Source of the DNA: JAFNGF01 sp964567045
GTDB lineage: Bacteria; Planctomycetota; Phycisphaerae; Sedimentisphaerales; Anaerobacaceae
NCBI GenBank assembly: GCA_964567045.1
Contig: CAZMLE010000019.1
Location: forward strand, 1-59,121
Direction of reading: 5' to 3'
DNA length: 59,121 bases
The notes under the pieces were generated by a model, which searched no databases, was not told the origin of the DNA, and worked only from the letters and a program-made list of their open reading frames with translations. The position numbers and the translations under genes were made by a program. The first letter of the stretch is position 1, and each line of letters starts with the position of its first letter. This document shows, in pieces, positions 32,637 through 42,143 of this stretch.

Positions 32637-33231
32637 CATCATCACCACAATCAATCTAAGAAGTTGTGTTTGGTTTCACCAGATTGCTAAACATCGTACA
32701 TGAGTTGCTCGACTCTGATTCGAGTTTACACCCGCGTTGCCCTTGCCAACCCATGAGTAGTCCCAAGCACGTACCAACCGGCTTGTCAAGACCAAAAATG
32801 GTCAAAATCTGTTTTATCCGTTGACAACCCGAAATCGGCTGCGGCGGAATCCAATAAGATCCCGGAGTCACAATTTCAGTTCGTGTCTGTCGGTGTTCGA
32901 GTCCGTGTTTGTCCGCGCTTTAGCAAGTTGTGTGCCAGTTTTCTGCAATGCTGGAAAAAGTCAAATACGATTTTGTAGACGTGTTAAAAAGTGCGCATTT
33001 CTTGATCATTTTTGCTCAAAACCTGCGCATTTCTGTCAATTTCTGCGCATTTTTGCTCATTTTTGAACTTTTTTACGTTTGCACTTATGTTCTTGTTGCG
33101 TAAGGAGTTATAAAAATTTTACAGAAAAGTCTTAAAAACTAAGTGTCCAAAATCGATCCCCGATACTGGATACCCGCACCCCGTTTTTTGATGCTAAAAA
33201 CCGCTATCTGCTGGGCAGTGGAAGGACCAAG
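32637..33231. other. intergenic region with patchy tandem words
   Basis: No gene is supported. The first half contains no clear signal. At 32992-33060 the words TGCGCATTT (three times: 32992, 33024, 33044) and CATTTTTGCTCA (33007 and 33048) form an irregular tandem block, followed by a T-rich stretch. The mtaB stop lies at its right border. Confidence 0.5.
32992..33066 (+). repeat. irregular tandem repeat TGCGCATTT / CATTTTTGCTCA
   Basis: A unit of about 41 bp seems duplicated: CATTTTTGCTCA recurs at 33007 and 33048. Three TGCGCATTT words are interleaved. Confidence 0.6.
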
Positions 33232-34629
33232 TCAAAGGTGCGGATTTACTTCAGCAAGAACTTCGCCAATTACACCGTTTTCGCTATCTTCAAGCAACTT
33301 GACCGCAACCAGGTCATTTCTTTTCACGCGCTGGGCGTGACTTCCAAGGTAGACCATAAAATATCTCTCGGCTCGGCCATGCGGCTGGCTGGTGCCGTTT
33401 TCTATCAGGACGGTTGCGGTTTCGCCGATGAATTGCTGGCGGAATTCTCTTTGGAGTTGGGCGTCCAATTCACGCAGGATCTTCGAGCGTTCTTTTATAA
33501 CTTTAGTGTTTACCTTGTTTTGCATCGCTGCCGCAGGGGTGCCTTTTCGCGGCGAAAAGGCAAAGACGTGCATCTTCGCAAAACCCAAATCTTTAGCTAT
33601 TCTAACAGTCTGCTCAAAGTCGGTGTCCTTCTCACCCGGAAAGCCAACGATGATATCAGTACTGATAGCGGGCCTGTCCAGCCGGGACTTAATTAACTCG
33701 ACCTTCTCCAGGAATTCATCAGCGGTATATTGCCTTGTCATTCGCTTTAACACTGCATTTGAGCCGGACTGGAGCGACAAGTGTAGATGCGGCATAATGT
33801 TACGATGCTGGCAGAAAACGTCCAGCAGTCGAGGTGTGACATCAGCCGGCTCAAGTGAGCTTAATCTAATCCTTGCCAGGCCAGGTATTTCCGCCAGTTT
33901 GTCGAGCAAATCCGCCAGTTTGTCATTTTGCCCGTTGGGCCAGTTTTTTCGCCTGACGGTGCTTTGGCCATAAGCTCCCAGAAAAATTCCTGTAACAACA
34001 ATTTCTTTGTGCGCATCTTTAATAAGGGCCTGTGCTTCCCGCATGATGGTTGCGACAGATTTGCTGTGAACAAATGGGCGAACCTGGGGTATAATACAAT
34101 AGGTGCAGTATCCATCACAGCCATCTTGAACCTTAAGAAAAGCTCGGGTTTGGCCTTTGAAAGAGCTTAATGGTTTAAGGGTAGCGGAAAAAGGCAACTC
34201 GTTTTTACACTTGACTTTAGAGACGTTTTCTGATTTAATCGTGAAGTCCGGGCGGCGTTGCTGGAGTTGGGAGTTCGAGGCGATGGTTTCGCTGGTGACT
34301 ATTTGCAGTAGCGTAGCGGCAAGGTTGCTGCGATGCCTGACAAAGTGGATGCTTTCATCCGGATTAGGCAGTTCGCCTATTTTGACGGCGGGTAAGCAGC
34401 CGCATACAATAATGGTGCCATCGGGACACAGTTTCTGGGCTTTGCGAATATGTTGTCGGCTCTTTGCCGAAGCGGTGTGGGTCACGCAGCAGGTATTAAT
34501 AACTACCAGGTCGGGATTTTCGGACGTTTGGACTTGTTTAAGGCCGAGGCTTTCGAGCAGCTCCCGAATCTGCTGGCTTTCGTACTGATTTACTTTGCAG
34601 CCAAGAGTATCGATAGAAAAAGTTGTCAT
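33232..34629 (-). CDS. mtaB: tRNA t6A37 methylthiotransferase (MiaB-like)
   Basis: This radical-SAM enzyme of about 465 residues adds a methylthio group to t6A at position 37 of tRNAs decoding ANN codons. The N-terminal UPF0004 domain begins DTLGCKVNQYES, a wording typical of MtaB rather than MiaB or RimO, and supplies the second cluster cysteines (about 11, 47 and 78). The radical-SAM triad is CDGYCTYC (about 171, 175, 178). TDIIVGFPGE and the C-terminal TRAM-like segment complete the family. I start it at 34629 (MTTFSIDTLGC), because the 17 extra upstream residues are not family-like; no good Shine-Dalgarno was seen. It is divergent from the pilus-like operon. Confidence 0.93.
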   Translation of the reverse strand: MTTFSIDTLGCKVNQYESQQIRELLESLGLKQVQTSENPDLVVINTCCVTHTASAKSRQHIRKAQKLCPDGTIIVCGCLPAVKIGELPNPDESIHFVRHRSNLAATLLQIVTSETIASNSQLQQRRPDFTIKSENVSKVKCKNELPFSATLKPLSSFKGQTRAFLKVQDGCDGYCTYCIIPQVRPFVHSKSVATIMREAQALIKDAHKEIVVTGIFLGAYGQSTVRRKNWPNGQNDKLADLLDKLAEIPGLARIRLSSLEPADVTPRLLDVFCQHRNIMPHLHLSLQSGSNAVLKRMTRQYTADEFLEKVELIKSRLDRPAISTDIIVGFPGEKDTDFEQTVRIAKDLGFAKMHVFAFSPRKGTPAAAMQNKVNTKVIKERSKILRELDAQLQREFRQQFIGETATVLIENGTSQPHGRAERYFMVYLGSHAQRVKRNDLVAVKLLEDSENGVIGEVLAEVNPHL

Positions 34630-34652
34630 AATATGATACAATAGTTTATAAT
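34623..34652 (+). promoter_or_regulatory. promoter candidate for the PilM-like operon
   Basis: TTGTCA (34623-34628), an 18-bp spacer and a perfect TATAAT (34647-34652). It overlaps the start of the divergent mtaB gene and would give a leader of about 50 nt. Confidence 0.5.
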
Positions 34653-34709
34653 CTTGGATGTCTGCATACAAGTTAATCAAGTGCAGTCAGGCAGAGTGGG
34701 AGGTTTGTC

Positions 34710-37019
34710 ATGGCGTTACCAACGGACGCAGTTTGGGCAATAGATTTAGGCAATAATTCGCTTAAAGCGATGCATTTGGCGGTTGTCGGCGGTGTTGCGC
34801 AGGTGATCGGCTTCGACAATGTCCAGCACGGCAAAATCCTTTCCGGAAGCGGCATAAAACCTGCTGAGCGAGATGAGCTGACCGCGCTCAGTTTGCGCCA
34901 GTTTGTGCAGCGCAACGAGCTGGGTGAAGATGAAGAGATAGTCATTTCTGTGCCGAGTCAAAACAGTTTTGCGCGTTTTGTGAACCTGCCGCCCGTTGAG
35001 CAGAAGCGCATTCCTGAAATCGTCAGATTTGAAGCAGTTCAGCAGATTCCCTTTGACATCAACGATGTTCAGTGGGACTGGCAGTTGATGACGGAAGCCG
35101 ACAGTGCTGAAAAGAAGGTAGGCATTTTTGCAATCAAGAACGAGGTGGTCAACTCTGCATTGGAGCATTTTAGCAGAGAGGACTTGCAGGTTAGCTATGT
35201 CCAAATGGCGCCAATGGCTCTGTATAACTATCTATTCTATGACCGTCCTGATCTTTTTAGTTCCGATAATAAAGCGGTTGTTGCCCTTAATATCGGTGCA
35301 GAAAACACCGACCTGGTCGTCTGCACGAAATCAACGGTTTGGCAAAGATGTATTCTGATAGGCGGCAACACTTTTACCAAGGCGATAGCTGATACATTTA
35401 AGCTCAACTTTGAGAAAGCTGAAAAACTAAAGCGGACCGCGCCGATGAGCAAGTATGCCCGGCAGATATTTCAAGCTATGAAGCCTGTCTTTACCGACCT
35501 GGCTTCCGAAGTTCAGCGGTCGCTCGGCTTTTATACCAGCGCCAATCCAAATGCCAAATTCTCACAAGTTATCGCTGTCGGTGGGGGGACAAAGTTACGG
35601 GGCTTGTTAAAGTATTTGCAGCAGACTTTGCAGATACCGGTGGAAAGGCCGGACACGTTCAAGAGGCTGGCGATGGGCCCAGGGATTTCAGCAGCAAAGT
35701 TCCACGAAAACGTCTGCGACTTTGGAGTGGTCTATGGCCTTGCTTTGCAGGTTCTGGACCTGGCCCGGATTGAAAGCAATCTGCTGCCGCGTAGTATCGC
35801 ACGGTCAATGGCCTGGGCCGGCAAACGCAGGTACTTTATCGCCGCCGCGTGCCTACTGCTTATAGTCTCGCTGCTGGCGCTAGCCAGAACTGCCCTGGAT
35901 AAAGTGGGCTATGCAAAAAATGGCGCAATCCGACAGGAGATTGGCCATATAGTGAACCAAGCTGCGGGTATCAGCGACAGGGTCAAAGAGCTGGAGACTA
36001 AAAGTGCCGGCTATAAAAAAGAAATAGAAAAAGCACGTAAGCCTTTTGAGTATCGTGAGGTTGTTCCGGAGCTTCACGAGACCATAATGTCGGTCTTACA
36101 CAATGCTAAGACCAACCCGGAGCAGAAGGATCTCTACGAGGCTTTTGGCAAAGGCGATGTGGAAGCAGTTGTGCGGATTCCGCGCAAGGAGCGGAAGCAG
36201 ATATTTGTAACGGAGCTGTCTGCTTACTTTTCAGATAACCTTGCCAAGGCGAAGTTCGGCGTTACGGCCACGATGAGAAGGGGCGCTACCATACAGACAG
36301 GTGAGGAGGAGATGATGGACGAGGAATACATGGCAGAGATGGAGAGGTACGGAATGATGGGTGACGGCAGCCTAAGTCCGTATGCGCCGCCATGGATGGC
36401 AGCGGCAGCAGCCAAAAAAGAGGAAAAGAAATCCGGATTTGTGGTGACTATAGTCGGCTACAGCCCGTACAAGAACATAGGTGAATTGCTTGATCCTGTA
36501 GGCGTGGACAATCAGCCGAGTAGATGGGGCCTTGTCACTCGTCTGTTGCACCTGGACGAGATGGTCGCTGATGGCAACAGCCCGTTTAAGCTGTACGAGC
36601 GAACCGACGTCAACCATTTCGAGCTGCGCATTGAGGAGGTAGATTTGGAGGCTGGAGTGGCGACGGGCGTGGGCGTTGTGGATGTCAGATTCCCAGCAAA
36701 AGGCCCCGAACCCATGGGTACGGGCACAAGGATTCTGCTCGATCCTATGACAAAAGAAGTTATCGGTAAAATGCCCGTATTAGACCAGTACGGACAGCCA
36801 AAGCTGGATCGTGGTAAGCCTATGGTTGAGATCAACGACCATTGGTTTGTGCTAAATGCCAAGTTCGTCTGGAAAAATGCGCCCGCATCGCCTGAGCGTC
36901 CTGCTAGTGCGACGGCGCTGCGCACGCAAGTCCCCATTAGTCCGAGCAGTACATCTACTACTCCCAGTACTACTACTACGCGGAGCAAAAGAAAGTCAAT
37001 AGAGATTCCAGATTTTTAG
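34710..37019 (+). CDS. PilM-PilN-type fusion, type IV pilus or type II secretion assembly protein
   Basis: This 769-residue protein starts with an actin-like PilM domain (about 1-345): WAIDLGNNSLKAM is the phosphate-1 loop, followed by FVNLPPVEQKRIPEIVRFEAVQQIPF and the GGGTKLRGL loop. A single membrane segment at about 373-392 is followed by a coiled coil (about 400-440), so PilM is fused to a PilN-like bitopic part. This links the cytoplasmic ring to the inner-membrane platform. The extra 300 residues include an acidic methionine-rich patch at about 532-552 (MMDEEYMAEMERYGMM) and a Ser/Thr-rich tail. GGGAGG precedes the ATG. Two membrane-anchored genes follow with 18- and 58-bp gaps. Confidence 0.85.
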   Translation: MALPTDAVWAIDLGNNSLKAMHLAVVGGVAQVIGFDNVQHGKILSGSGIKPAERDELTALSLRQFVQRNELGEDEEIVISVPSQNSFARFVNLPPVEQKRIPEIVRFEAVQQIPFDINDVQWDWQLMTEADSAEKKVGIFAIKNEVVNSALEHFSREDLQVSYVQMAPMALYNYLFYDRPDLFSSDNKAVVALNIGAENTDLVVCTKSTVWQRCILIGGNTFTKAIADTFKLNFEKAEKLKRTAPMSKYARQIFQAMKPVFTDLASEVQRSLGFYTSANPNAKFSQVIAVGGGTKLRGLLKYLQQTLQIPVERPDTFKRLAMGPGISAAKFHENVCDFGVVYGLALQVLDLARIESNLLPRSIARSMAWAGKRRYFIAAACLLLIVSLLALARTALDKVGYAKNGAIRQEIGHIVNQAAGISDRVKELETKSAGYKKEIEKARKPFEYREVVPELHETIMSVLHNAKTNPEQKDLYEAFGKGDVEAVVRIPRKERKQIFVTELSAYFSDNLAKAKFGVTATMRRGATIQTGEEEMMDEEYMAEMERYGMMGDGSLSPYAPPWMAAAAAKKEEKKSGFVVTIVGYSPYKNIGELLDPVGVDNQPSRWGLVTRLLHLDEMVADGNSPFKLYERTDVNHFELRIEEVDLEAGVATGVGVVDVRFPAKGPEPMGTGTRILLDPMTKEVIGKMPVLDQYGQPKLDRGKPMVEINDHWFVLNAKFVWKNAPASPERPASATALRTQVPISPSSTSTTPSTTTTRSKRKSIEIPDF

Positions 37020-37037
37020 CAGATTGGTGAGCCAAGA

Positions 37038-38366
37038 ATGAATATTCCGAGTTTCAAAGACCTTATAAAGAAACTGAGCGTTATCAGGACTAATTCGTCG
37101 CTGTTGCTGCCAATTGGAATAGGACTTGTGGCCATAGTTCTTTTTATTCCAAACCAGTTGCTCAGCGGTAGGCTCAAGCAGCAAATTGAAAGTGACAGCG
37201 TTGGCAAGGGAAAAAGCGTCCAGAGCATAGAAGTTGTTCCGCGCGAGCAGTTGGAGCAGAAGGAAAAATATCACGAGCGATATGCACAGGACGCCAATCA
37301 AATAGCTCTGTTGGCACAGCGAACCACTCAGAGAGAGCTTCTAAGTTACCAAATATTCCTTGACCCGAATGCTCGCTCCACCTCTGCCTTGATTTTCGAC
37401 AAATTTGGTCAGCGGTTTCGTGAGTCGGTGGACCGGCTTTTGACCGAGGCAAAAGCCGGCACGTGTCCTATCGATGCCGAACTGGACAGAAGTCTGCAGC
37501 AGTCACCTACCGGCTCACGCACGGGGGTAGGAGCCGCACGGCCATCGCTATACAGTAGATCTTCTCGCACAATGCCTTACTACGGGGGATATGGCTTTGG
37601 CAAAGCGGCTGAGATCAACCGTACAATAATAGAAGAGATTTGCCGTGAGAGAGCCAAGTCCGCGTCCGTTTATGCGCTTGCCACTGGTCTGAGCGGATAC
37701 GAATTCTGGGGAACGTACAAATATTTGGGTGTAAGCGAGGCAGTCAAAGATTGCTGGTACTGGCAATTAGGTTACTGGGTTATTGAAGATGTCGCCGATA
37801 CGGCCAAGTCTATGAATTCCGGCTCGAAAAGCGTGTTTACCTCGCCGGTCAAACGGATTATGAGCGTAAGTTTCAGTATGGGCGACGGTAGGCGTAGGGG
37901 CTTTTATACGGGGTTCAGCAGAAGAGGCCCCAGGCAGACAGATACAGGAGAGAAGCCCCGGTATGTCCGTTCGGTTGAAGATGCATTTATCGTGCCCTGC
38001 ACGCAAAGGTATTGCGACGACTTTATTGACGTAACGCATTTCCGGGTCCGGGTTGTAGTTAGCGCAAACGCGGTTCTGCCGTTTATGAAGGAATTGTGCA
38101 GCGCCAAACAGCATAAGTTCAACGGTTATTTCGGAGATGGTCCCGAGCAGACTTTCAAGCATAACCAGATAACAATCTTGGAAAGCAGCACAAAGGCTGT
38201 TGAGCCTGAAAGCCAAGACCACTATTACTATCGCTATGGCGACGATGCCGCGGTGGAGCTGGACTTGATTTGCGAATACGTCTTTAACAAGGCCGGCTAC
38301 GAACCGATTAAGCCGCAAGCGATCAAAGACGAACTAAAGGCGGAGATCCAAACGGGCAGACGATAA
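37038..38366 (+). CDS. bitopic inner-membrane protein of the pilus-like operon (PilO position)
   Basis: This 442-residue protein has a short cytoplasmic N-terminus and one transmembrane helix at about 21-38. A region resembling a coiled coil follows (QLEQKEKYHERYAQDANQIALLAQ, about 70-95), then a long periplasmic part with a Gly/Arg/Tyr-rich patch near 165-185. I recognise no family by sequence. The position after a PilM-PilN fusion and the topology suggest a PilO-like platform subunit, although a normal PilO is about 200 residues, so this would be greatly enlarged. No good Shine-Dalgarno was seen; the short gap to the upstream gene suggests coupling. Confidence 0.75.
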   Translation: MNIPSFKDLIKKLSVIRTNSSLLLPIGIGLVAIVLFIPNQLLSGRLKQQIESDSVGKGKSVQSIEVVPREQLEQKEKYHERYAQDANQIALLAQRTTQRELLSYQIFLDPNARSTSALIFDKFGQRFRESVDRLLTEAKAGTCPIDAELDRSLQQSPTGSRTGVGAARPSLYSRSSRTMPYYGGYGFGKAAEINRTIIEEICRERAKSASVYALATGLSGYEFWGTYKYLGVSEAVKDCWYWQLGYWVIEDVADTAKSMNSGSKSVFTSPVKRIMSVSFSMGDGRRRGFYTGFSRRGPRQTDTGEKPRYVRSVEDAFIVPCTQRYCDDFIDVTHFRVRVVVSANAVLPFMKELCSAKQHKFNGYFGDGPEQTFKHNQITILESSTKAVEPESQDHYYYRYGDDAAVELDLICEYVFNKAGYEPIKPQAIKDELKAEIQTGRR

Positions 38367-38424
38367 CATAACAGGACAAAAAAAACCTGAAAACGGTATG
38401 AAGTTGGAATGAGAGACGCCAAAT

Positions 38425-40590
38425 ATGAATCCGATAGGTAAAAAAGTCGGCAGTTTTTTCGAAGGGCATATTGAAAAGGTAGTTCTGGGTGTGGTGGGGC
38501 TTGTGTGTATCTGGCTGTTCAAGACGTTCGTTCTTTTTAGCCCCAATACAGTCCCTTACGAAAAGAGAGAATTTAGTCCCAGTGAAATCGACCCTTACAT
38601 TAGGACGCAGGCCCAGAAGGTAGAGTTCGAACTGAAGCAGTCGGCCACGCCTGCGCAGGCTGCCGAGCGTCAGGATAAGCCTCAGGTTGACAGCTTTCTG
38701 GCGATGATGGACTGTTCGATAAGGGACGTCAATACGAATCTGTTCCTGCCGCTGCCTTGCAATACTTCGACGGCAATAGCGGGCAGAGCGCCGTACAAGC
38801 TCCCTGAGGTCGGTGATGTCAGCGATGTGGCAGCGGGGCATATCCGAGCGGCGGCTTACGTACCTGTCGTGCCGATTGCTCAGCAGTATGCGTATGATAA
38901 GAATAACAGCGAGCCAAACGATATCGATTTGGTTACGGTCGAAGGAAAGTTTAATGTAGCAGCGTTATATGAAGAGTTTCGCAGGTGTTTTACAGGCGCG
39001 GATGTTCCAATAGAATGGCGAGACCCATGCCTGGCAAATCCTGTCTTTGCCGCGGTACAGTTGCAGAGACAGGATCTGCTCCAGGACGGCAGTTGGAGCG
39101 ACTGGCAGGTTGTCCCCCGTGCCAGAATTGACGGTCGAAAACAGATGTTTGAAGCCATACAAGACACCGAGAATCTGCCGCCCGGCGGGATAAAAGTGCA
39201 ACTGCTCCAGTTTGATAATCCTGATGTGAGAATGGATTTGTTGCAGCCGGTGGCTTATCAGATCGCATCGGCAAATGTGGAGTGGTTCCCGCCTTCACTG
39301 CACAAGAAGTTTGAGGATCTGCAGAGAAAAGAAAAGCTGGAAGACAAGCGCAAAGCTCTGGAGGAGAAAAAGCAAGGGGATGAGCGTCAGCTTGGGCAGA
39401 GGCCTGAAGATCGGCGTGGCAGCGTATTCGGAACACAGCCAGGTGGAACCAGGCCAGGTCCAACCAGGCCGAGTACAATAACCGGGCCTGGTGGGATATA
39501 CCCGGGGCCGCAGGGCCTGGCCGGCACAAGAGAAAGACTCCCGAGGGGCCGATCTGAACGCGGAACCAGCGGAACCGGCAGAACCGGTCCAGGGGTCTAT
39601 GATGATAGCGGACTTTACGGGCAGACCGGGGTCTATGACGACAGAGACCGCCGGGGAAGGTCCAGAACTCGAGACCAGCGTGACGTCCAGACAGACTATT
39701 TGATGAATCCGCGCAACATTCCCACCGGACCCTCCACAGGTGATGTCTATTATGAATATGATGATATTCTGATGACACGCAGGACAGACCTTTCTAAGAT
39801 GCGTGAGCCGCTGGTATTCTGGGCGCATGATGATACGGTCGGGCCGACAAAAACCTACCGATATAGAATTCGCTTGGGTGTTTTTAACCCGGCAGCCGGT
39901 GCGAGTCAATCAAGCAAACAGAATAATTCGGGAAAGAACCAGGTTCTTTTCTGGAGCAATTTTTCCAACGTAACTGAAGCCGTGCATATTCCGGCAAGAC
40001 TGTACTTCTTTGCTAATGGCATACAAGAAGCGGCTAAGACCGTCACTGTGCAGGTCTCCAAATATGTTTTAGGGTACTGGCACAGTCGGGAGTTTCAGGT
40101 AAAACCGGGAGAAGTTATCGGCAAGGTTGTAGAGACCGAAGCTCCAAAGATAGAGGACCGCATCAAGGACCGTCGACTTGCTCTTGCTATGGGTGCTCCG
40201 ATGCTGATGAAAGACAAGCCCATGGTGCCTGAGACAATAGATTACGGCACTGGAGCGGTGTTAGTGGATGCGGTAGCTGTGAATGATTGGGCTGGTCCGG
40301 GACAATTACGTCCCAGACCTTATCATGATATGCTCTACACCTATGACGGGATGGATATAGAACACATGCCGGTTAAGGCGAGCAATTGGCCTGAGCAGTT
40401 ATTGGCGGCGTTTTACGATATCCAAAAAGCCCAAAGGGAGCCACCCCAACCTTTTAGAGATTGGGATAGCCGTCTCAGCGCAGCCAAAAAACGCCCGCCG
40501 ATGATGGAAGAATACGAAATGATGGATGAGGAGTATATGATGATGATGGAGGAGATGAATATGCAGCAGCCAGGGCCAAGGAGGCGTTAA
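38425..40590 (+). CDS. bitopic protein with acidic Met-rich tail, third gene of the pilus-like operon
   Basis: This 721-residue protein has one membrane helix at about 19-36, a large soluble domain, and a charged coiled-coil-like stretch near 290-320. A low-complexity Gly/Pro/Arg region follows (about 325-430, GTRPGPTRPSTITGPGG-type), then another folded part. The last 30 residues contain MMEEYEMMDEEYMMMMEEM, sharing MMDEEYM with the first gene of the operon. No known family is recognised. The context suggests a periplasmic component of the same machine. After the stop, a short hairpin (CCCGAT-TGT-ATCGGG, 40620-40634) may mark the end of the operon. Confidence 0.75.
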   Translation: MNPIGKKVGSFFEGHIEKVVLGVVGLVCIWLFKTFVLFSPNTVPYEKREFSPSEIDPYIRTQAQKVEFELKQSATPAQAAERQDKPQVDSFLAMMDCSIRDVNTNLFLPLPCNTSTAIAGRAPYKLPEVGDVSDVAAGHIRAAAYVPVVPIAQQYAYDKNNSEPNDIDLVTVEGKFNVAALYEEFRRCFTGADVPIEWRDPCLANPVFAAVQLQRQDLLQDGSWSDWQVVPRARIDGRKQMFEAIQDTENLPPGGIKVQLLQFDNPDVRMDLLQPVAYQIASANVEWFPPSLHKKFEDLQRKEKLEDKRKALEEKKQGDERQLGQRPEDRRGSVFGTQPGGTRPGPTRPSTITGPGGIYPGPQGLAGTRERLPRGRSERGTSGTGRTGPGVYDDSGLYGQTGVYDDRDRRGRSRTRDQRDVQTDYLMNPRNIPTGPSTGDVYYEYDDILMTRRTDLSKMREPLVFWAHDDTVGPTKTYRYRIRLGVFNPAAGASQSSKQNNSGKNQVLFWSNFSNVTEAVHIPARLYFFANGIQEAAKTVTVQVSKYVLGYWHSREFQVKPGEVIGKVVETEAPKIEDRIKDRRLALAMGAPMLMKDKPMVPETIDYGTGAVLVDAVAVNDWAGPGQLRPRPYHDMLYTYDGMDIEHMPVKASNWPEQLLAAFYDIQKAQREPPQPFRDWDSRLSAAKKRPPMMEEYEMMDEEYMMMMEEMNMQQPGPRRR

Positions 40591-40619
40591 TTAGGCCGGA
40601 AGCTGCTCAAACGCGTTCT

Positions 40620-40634
40620 CCCGATTGTATCGGG
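40620..40634 (+). terminator. weak terminator candidate after the pilus-like operon
   Basis: CCCGAT-TGT-ATCGGG has a 6-bp stem; the T-rich stretch follows only about 15 bp later, so the call is weak. Confidence 0.3.
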
Positions 40635-40822
40635 ATTCCTGCCTATTTGTTCTTCTTAACATAGGGGGGACCAGTTTCACAATAAGCCGAGATTCTGCGC
40701 ATGGTCCCTGTCGACATCAGTGTGCCGTCACCTACACCCGCATTTGTGGGAACAAAAGATTGCAAACCTGAGCGGTTGGCTTTACAATCCTAGTGTTGTC
40801 TGCTTTTTGAAAGGGTCGATAG

Positions 40823-42082
40823 ATGAAATACGATGTGGCAGAGTTATCGTTGGCGTCTGAGGGCAAAAAGCGAATTCTGTGGGCTGATAACGATATGCCC
40901 GTTCTGGCGACTATACGCAGGCGGTTCGCAAAAACTAAGCCACTAAAAGGCAAAAATGTTTCGGCTTGCTTGCACATAACTACTGAGACGGCTAATCTTG
41001 CCAGGACACTCAAAGTCGCAGGGGCGAATGTCGTGCTGTGCGCGTCCAATCCGCTCAGCACCCAGGACGATGTGGCTGCTTCGCTTGTGAGGGACTACCA
41101 AATACCGGTGTTTGCTGTCTGTGGGGAAAATCGCAGCACCTATTACAGGCACATAAACGCTGCCATCGACCATCAGCCGGTCATTACGTTTGACGATGGC
41201 GCAGACCTGGTCAACGAGCTGCACACCCGCAGAAAAAAAGACGCCCAGCAGATTATTGCCAGTATGGAAGAAACCACCACGGGCGTAATTCGCCTGCGGG
41301 CGCTGGCAAATGCCGGCAAGTTAAAGTTCCCCGTTATCGCGGTAAACGACGCTGCGACCAAATATTTATTTGACAACCGCTACGGCACCGGCCAATCGAC
41401 AGTTGACGGCATTATTCGGGCGACCGGTTTTCTGATGGCCGGCAAAAAAGTGGTGGCGGCAGGCTACGGCTGGTGCGGGCGAGGCTTTGCAATGCGCGCA
41501 AGAGGAATGGGGGCCATCGTTACCGTTACGGAAGTTGATGCAATAAGGGCTCTGGAAGCAGCTATGGATGGCTTTGAAGTGATGCCCATGACCCGGGCGG
41601 CAAGGGTAGGCGAATTGTTTGTGACACTGACCGGCAATAAAAATGTTATACGAGCTGAGCACTTCCGCGTGATGAAAGATAGAGCGGTGGTAGCTAATAG
41701 CGGACATTTCAATGTGGAGATTGATATACCTGCTCTGAAAAAGCTCAGCAAAAAGGTGACTCGCCGCATCCGAAATCATGTCGACGAATATGTTTTGAAA
41801 AACAACAAGCGGATTTATCTGCTCGCCGAAGGGCGATTGATCAACCTGGCAGCGGCTGAGGGACACCCGGCAAGCGTTATGGATATGAGCTTCTCAACCC
41901 AGGCATTGGAAGCCGAATATGTGGTAAAAAACCAGGGCAAACTTGCCATTGCCGTCCACGATGTCCCTGTGGAGATAGAAAGGCAGGTAAGCAGGCTCAA
42001 GCTGAAATCAATGTCGATTGAGATAGATAAGCTTACCGCCGAACAGGTTGATTATCTTACAGCCAGCAGTGAAGGGACGTAG
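40823..42082 (+). CDS. ahcY: adenosylhomocysteinase
   Basis: This 419-residue enzyme splits S-adenosylhomocysteine to adenosine and homocysteine in the methyl cycle. Seen are the substrate region ACLHITTETANLARTL, NPLSTQDDVAASL, VNDAATKYLFDNRYGTGQST (lysine and Asp-Asn pair), the NAD-binding GYGWCGRGFAMRARGMGA, and NSGHFNVEIDI. The length is that of the shorter bacterial/archaeal type. AAAGGG precedes the ATG. No SAH riboswitch was recognised in the 230-bp leader. The next gene begins about 60 bp downstream across a short word repeat. Confidence 0.97.
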   Translation: MKYDVAELSLASEGKKRILWADNDMPVLATIRRRFAKTKPLKGKNVSACLHITTETANLARTLKVAGANVVLCASNPLSTQDDVAASLVRDYQIPVFAVCGENRSTYYRHINAAIDHQPVITFDDGADLVNELHTRRKKDAQQIIASMEETTTGVIRLRALANAGKLKFPVIAVNDAATKYLFDNRYGTGQSTVDGIIRATGFLMAGKKVVAAGYGWCGRGFAMRARGMGAIVTVTEVDAIRALEAAMDGFEVMPMTRAARVGELFVTLTGNKNVIRAEHFRVMKDRAVVANSGHFNVEIDIPALKKLSKKVTRRIRNHVDEYVLKNNKRIYLLAEGRLINLAAAEGHPASVMDMSFSTQALEAEYVVKNQGKLAIAVHDVPVEIERQVSRLKLKSMSIEIDKLTAEQVDYLTASSEGT

Positions 42083-42142
42083 CTCGATATTCGATGCTCG
42101 ATTCTATGCGGGTATCGAGCGTCCAGTATCGGGCATCAAATC
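42083..42142 (+). repeat. short word repeat between ahcY and the next gene
   Basis: Degenerate units of the type TATCGAGC / GATATTCGATGCTCG are tandemly arranged. They make an upstream in-frame extension of the next gene that reads plausibly but is probably non-coding. Confidence 0.5.
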
Positions 42143-42143
42143 T

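Noticed and set aside
32992..33066. CRISPR array
   Set aside because: The repeated words are 9-12 bp, overlapping and irregularly spaced; no cas gene lies in the window.
40591..40822. Possible SAH riboswitch before ahcY
   Set aside because: The conserved GC-rich pairing pattern of the SAH element could not be found in the 230-bp leader.
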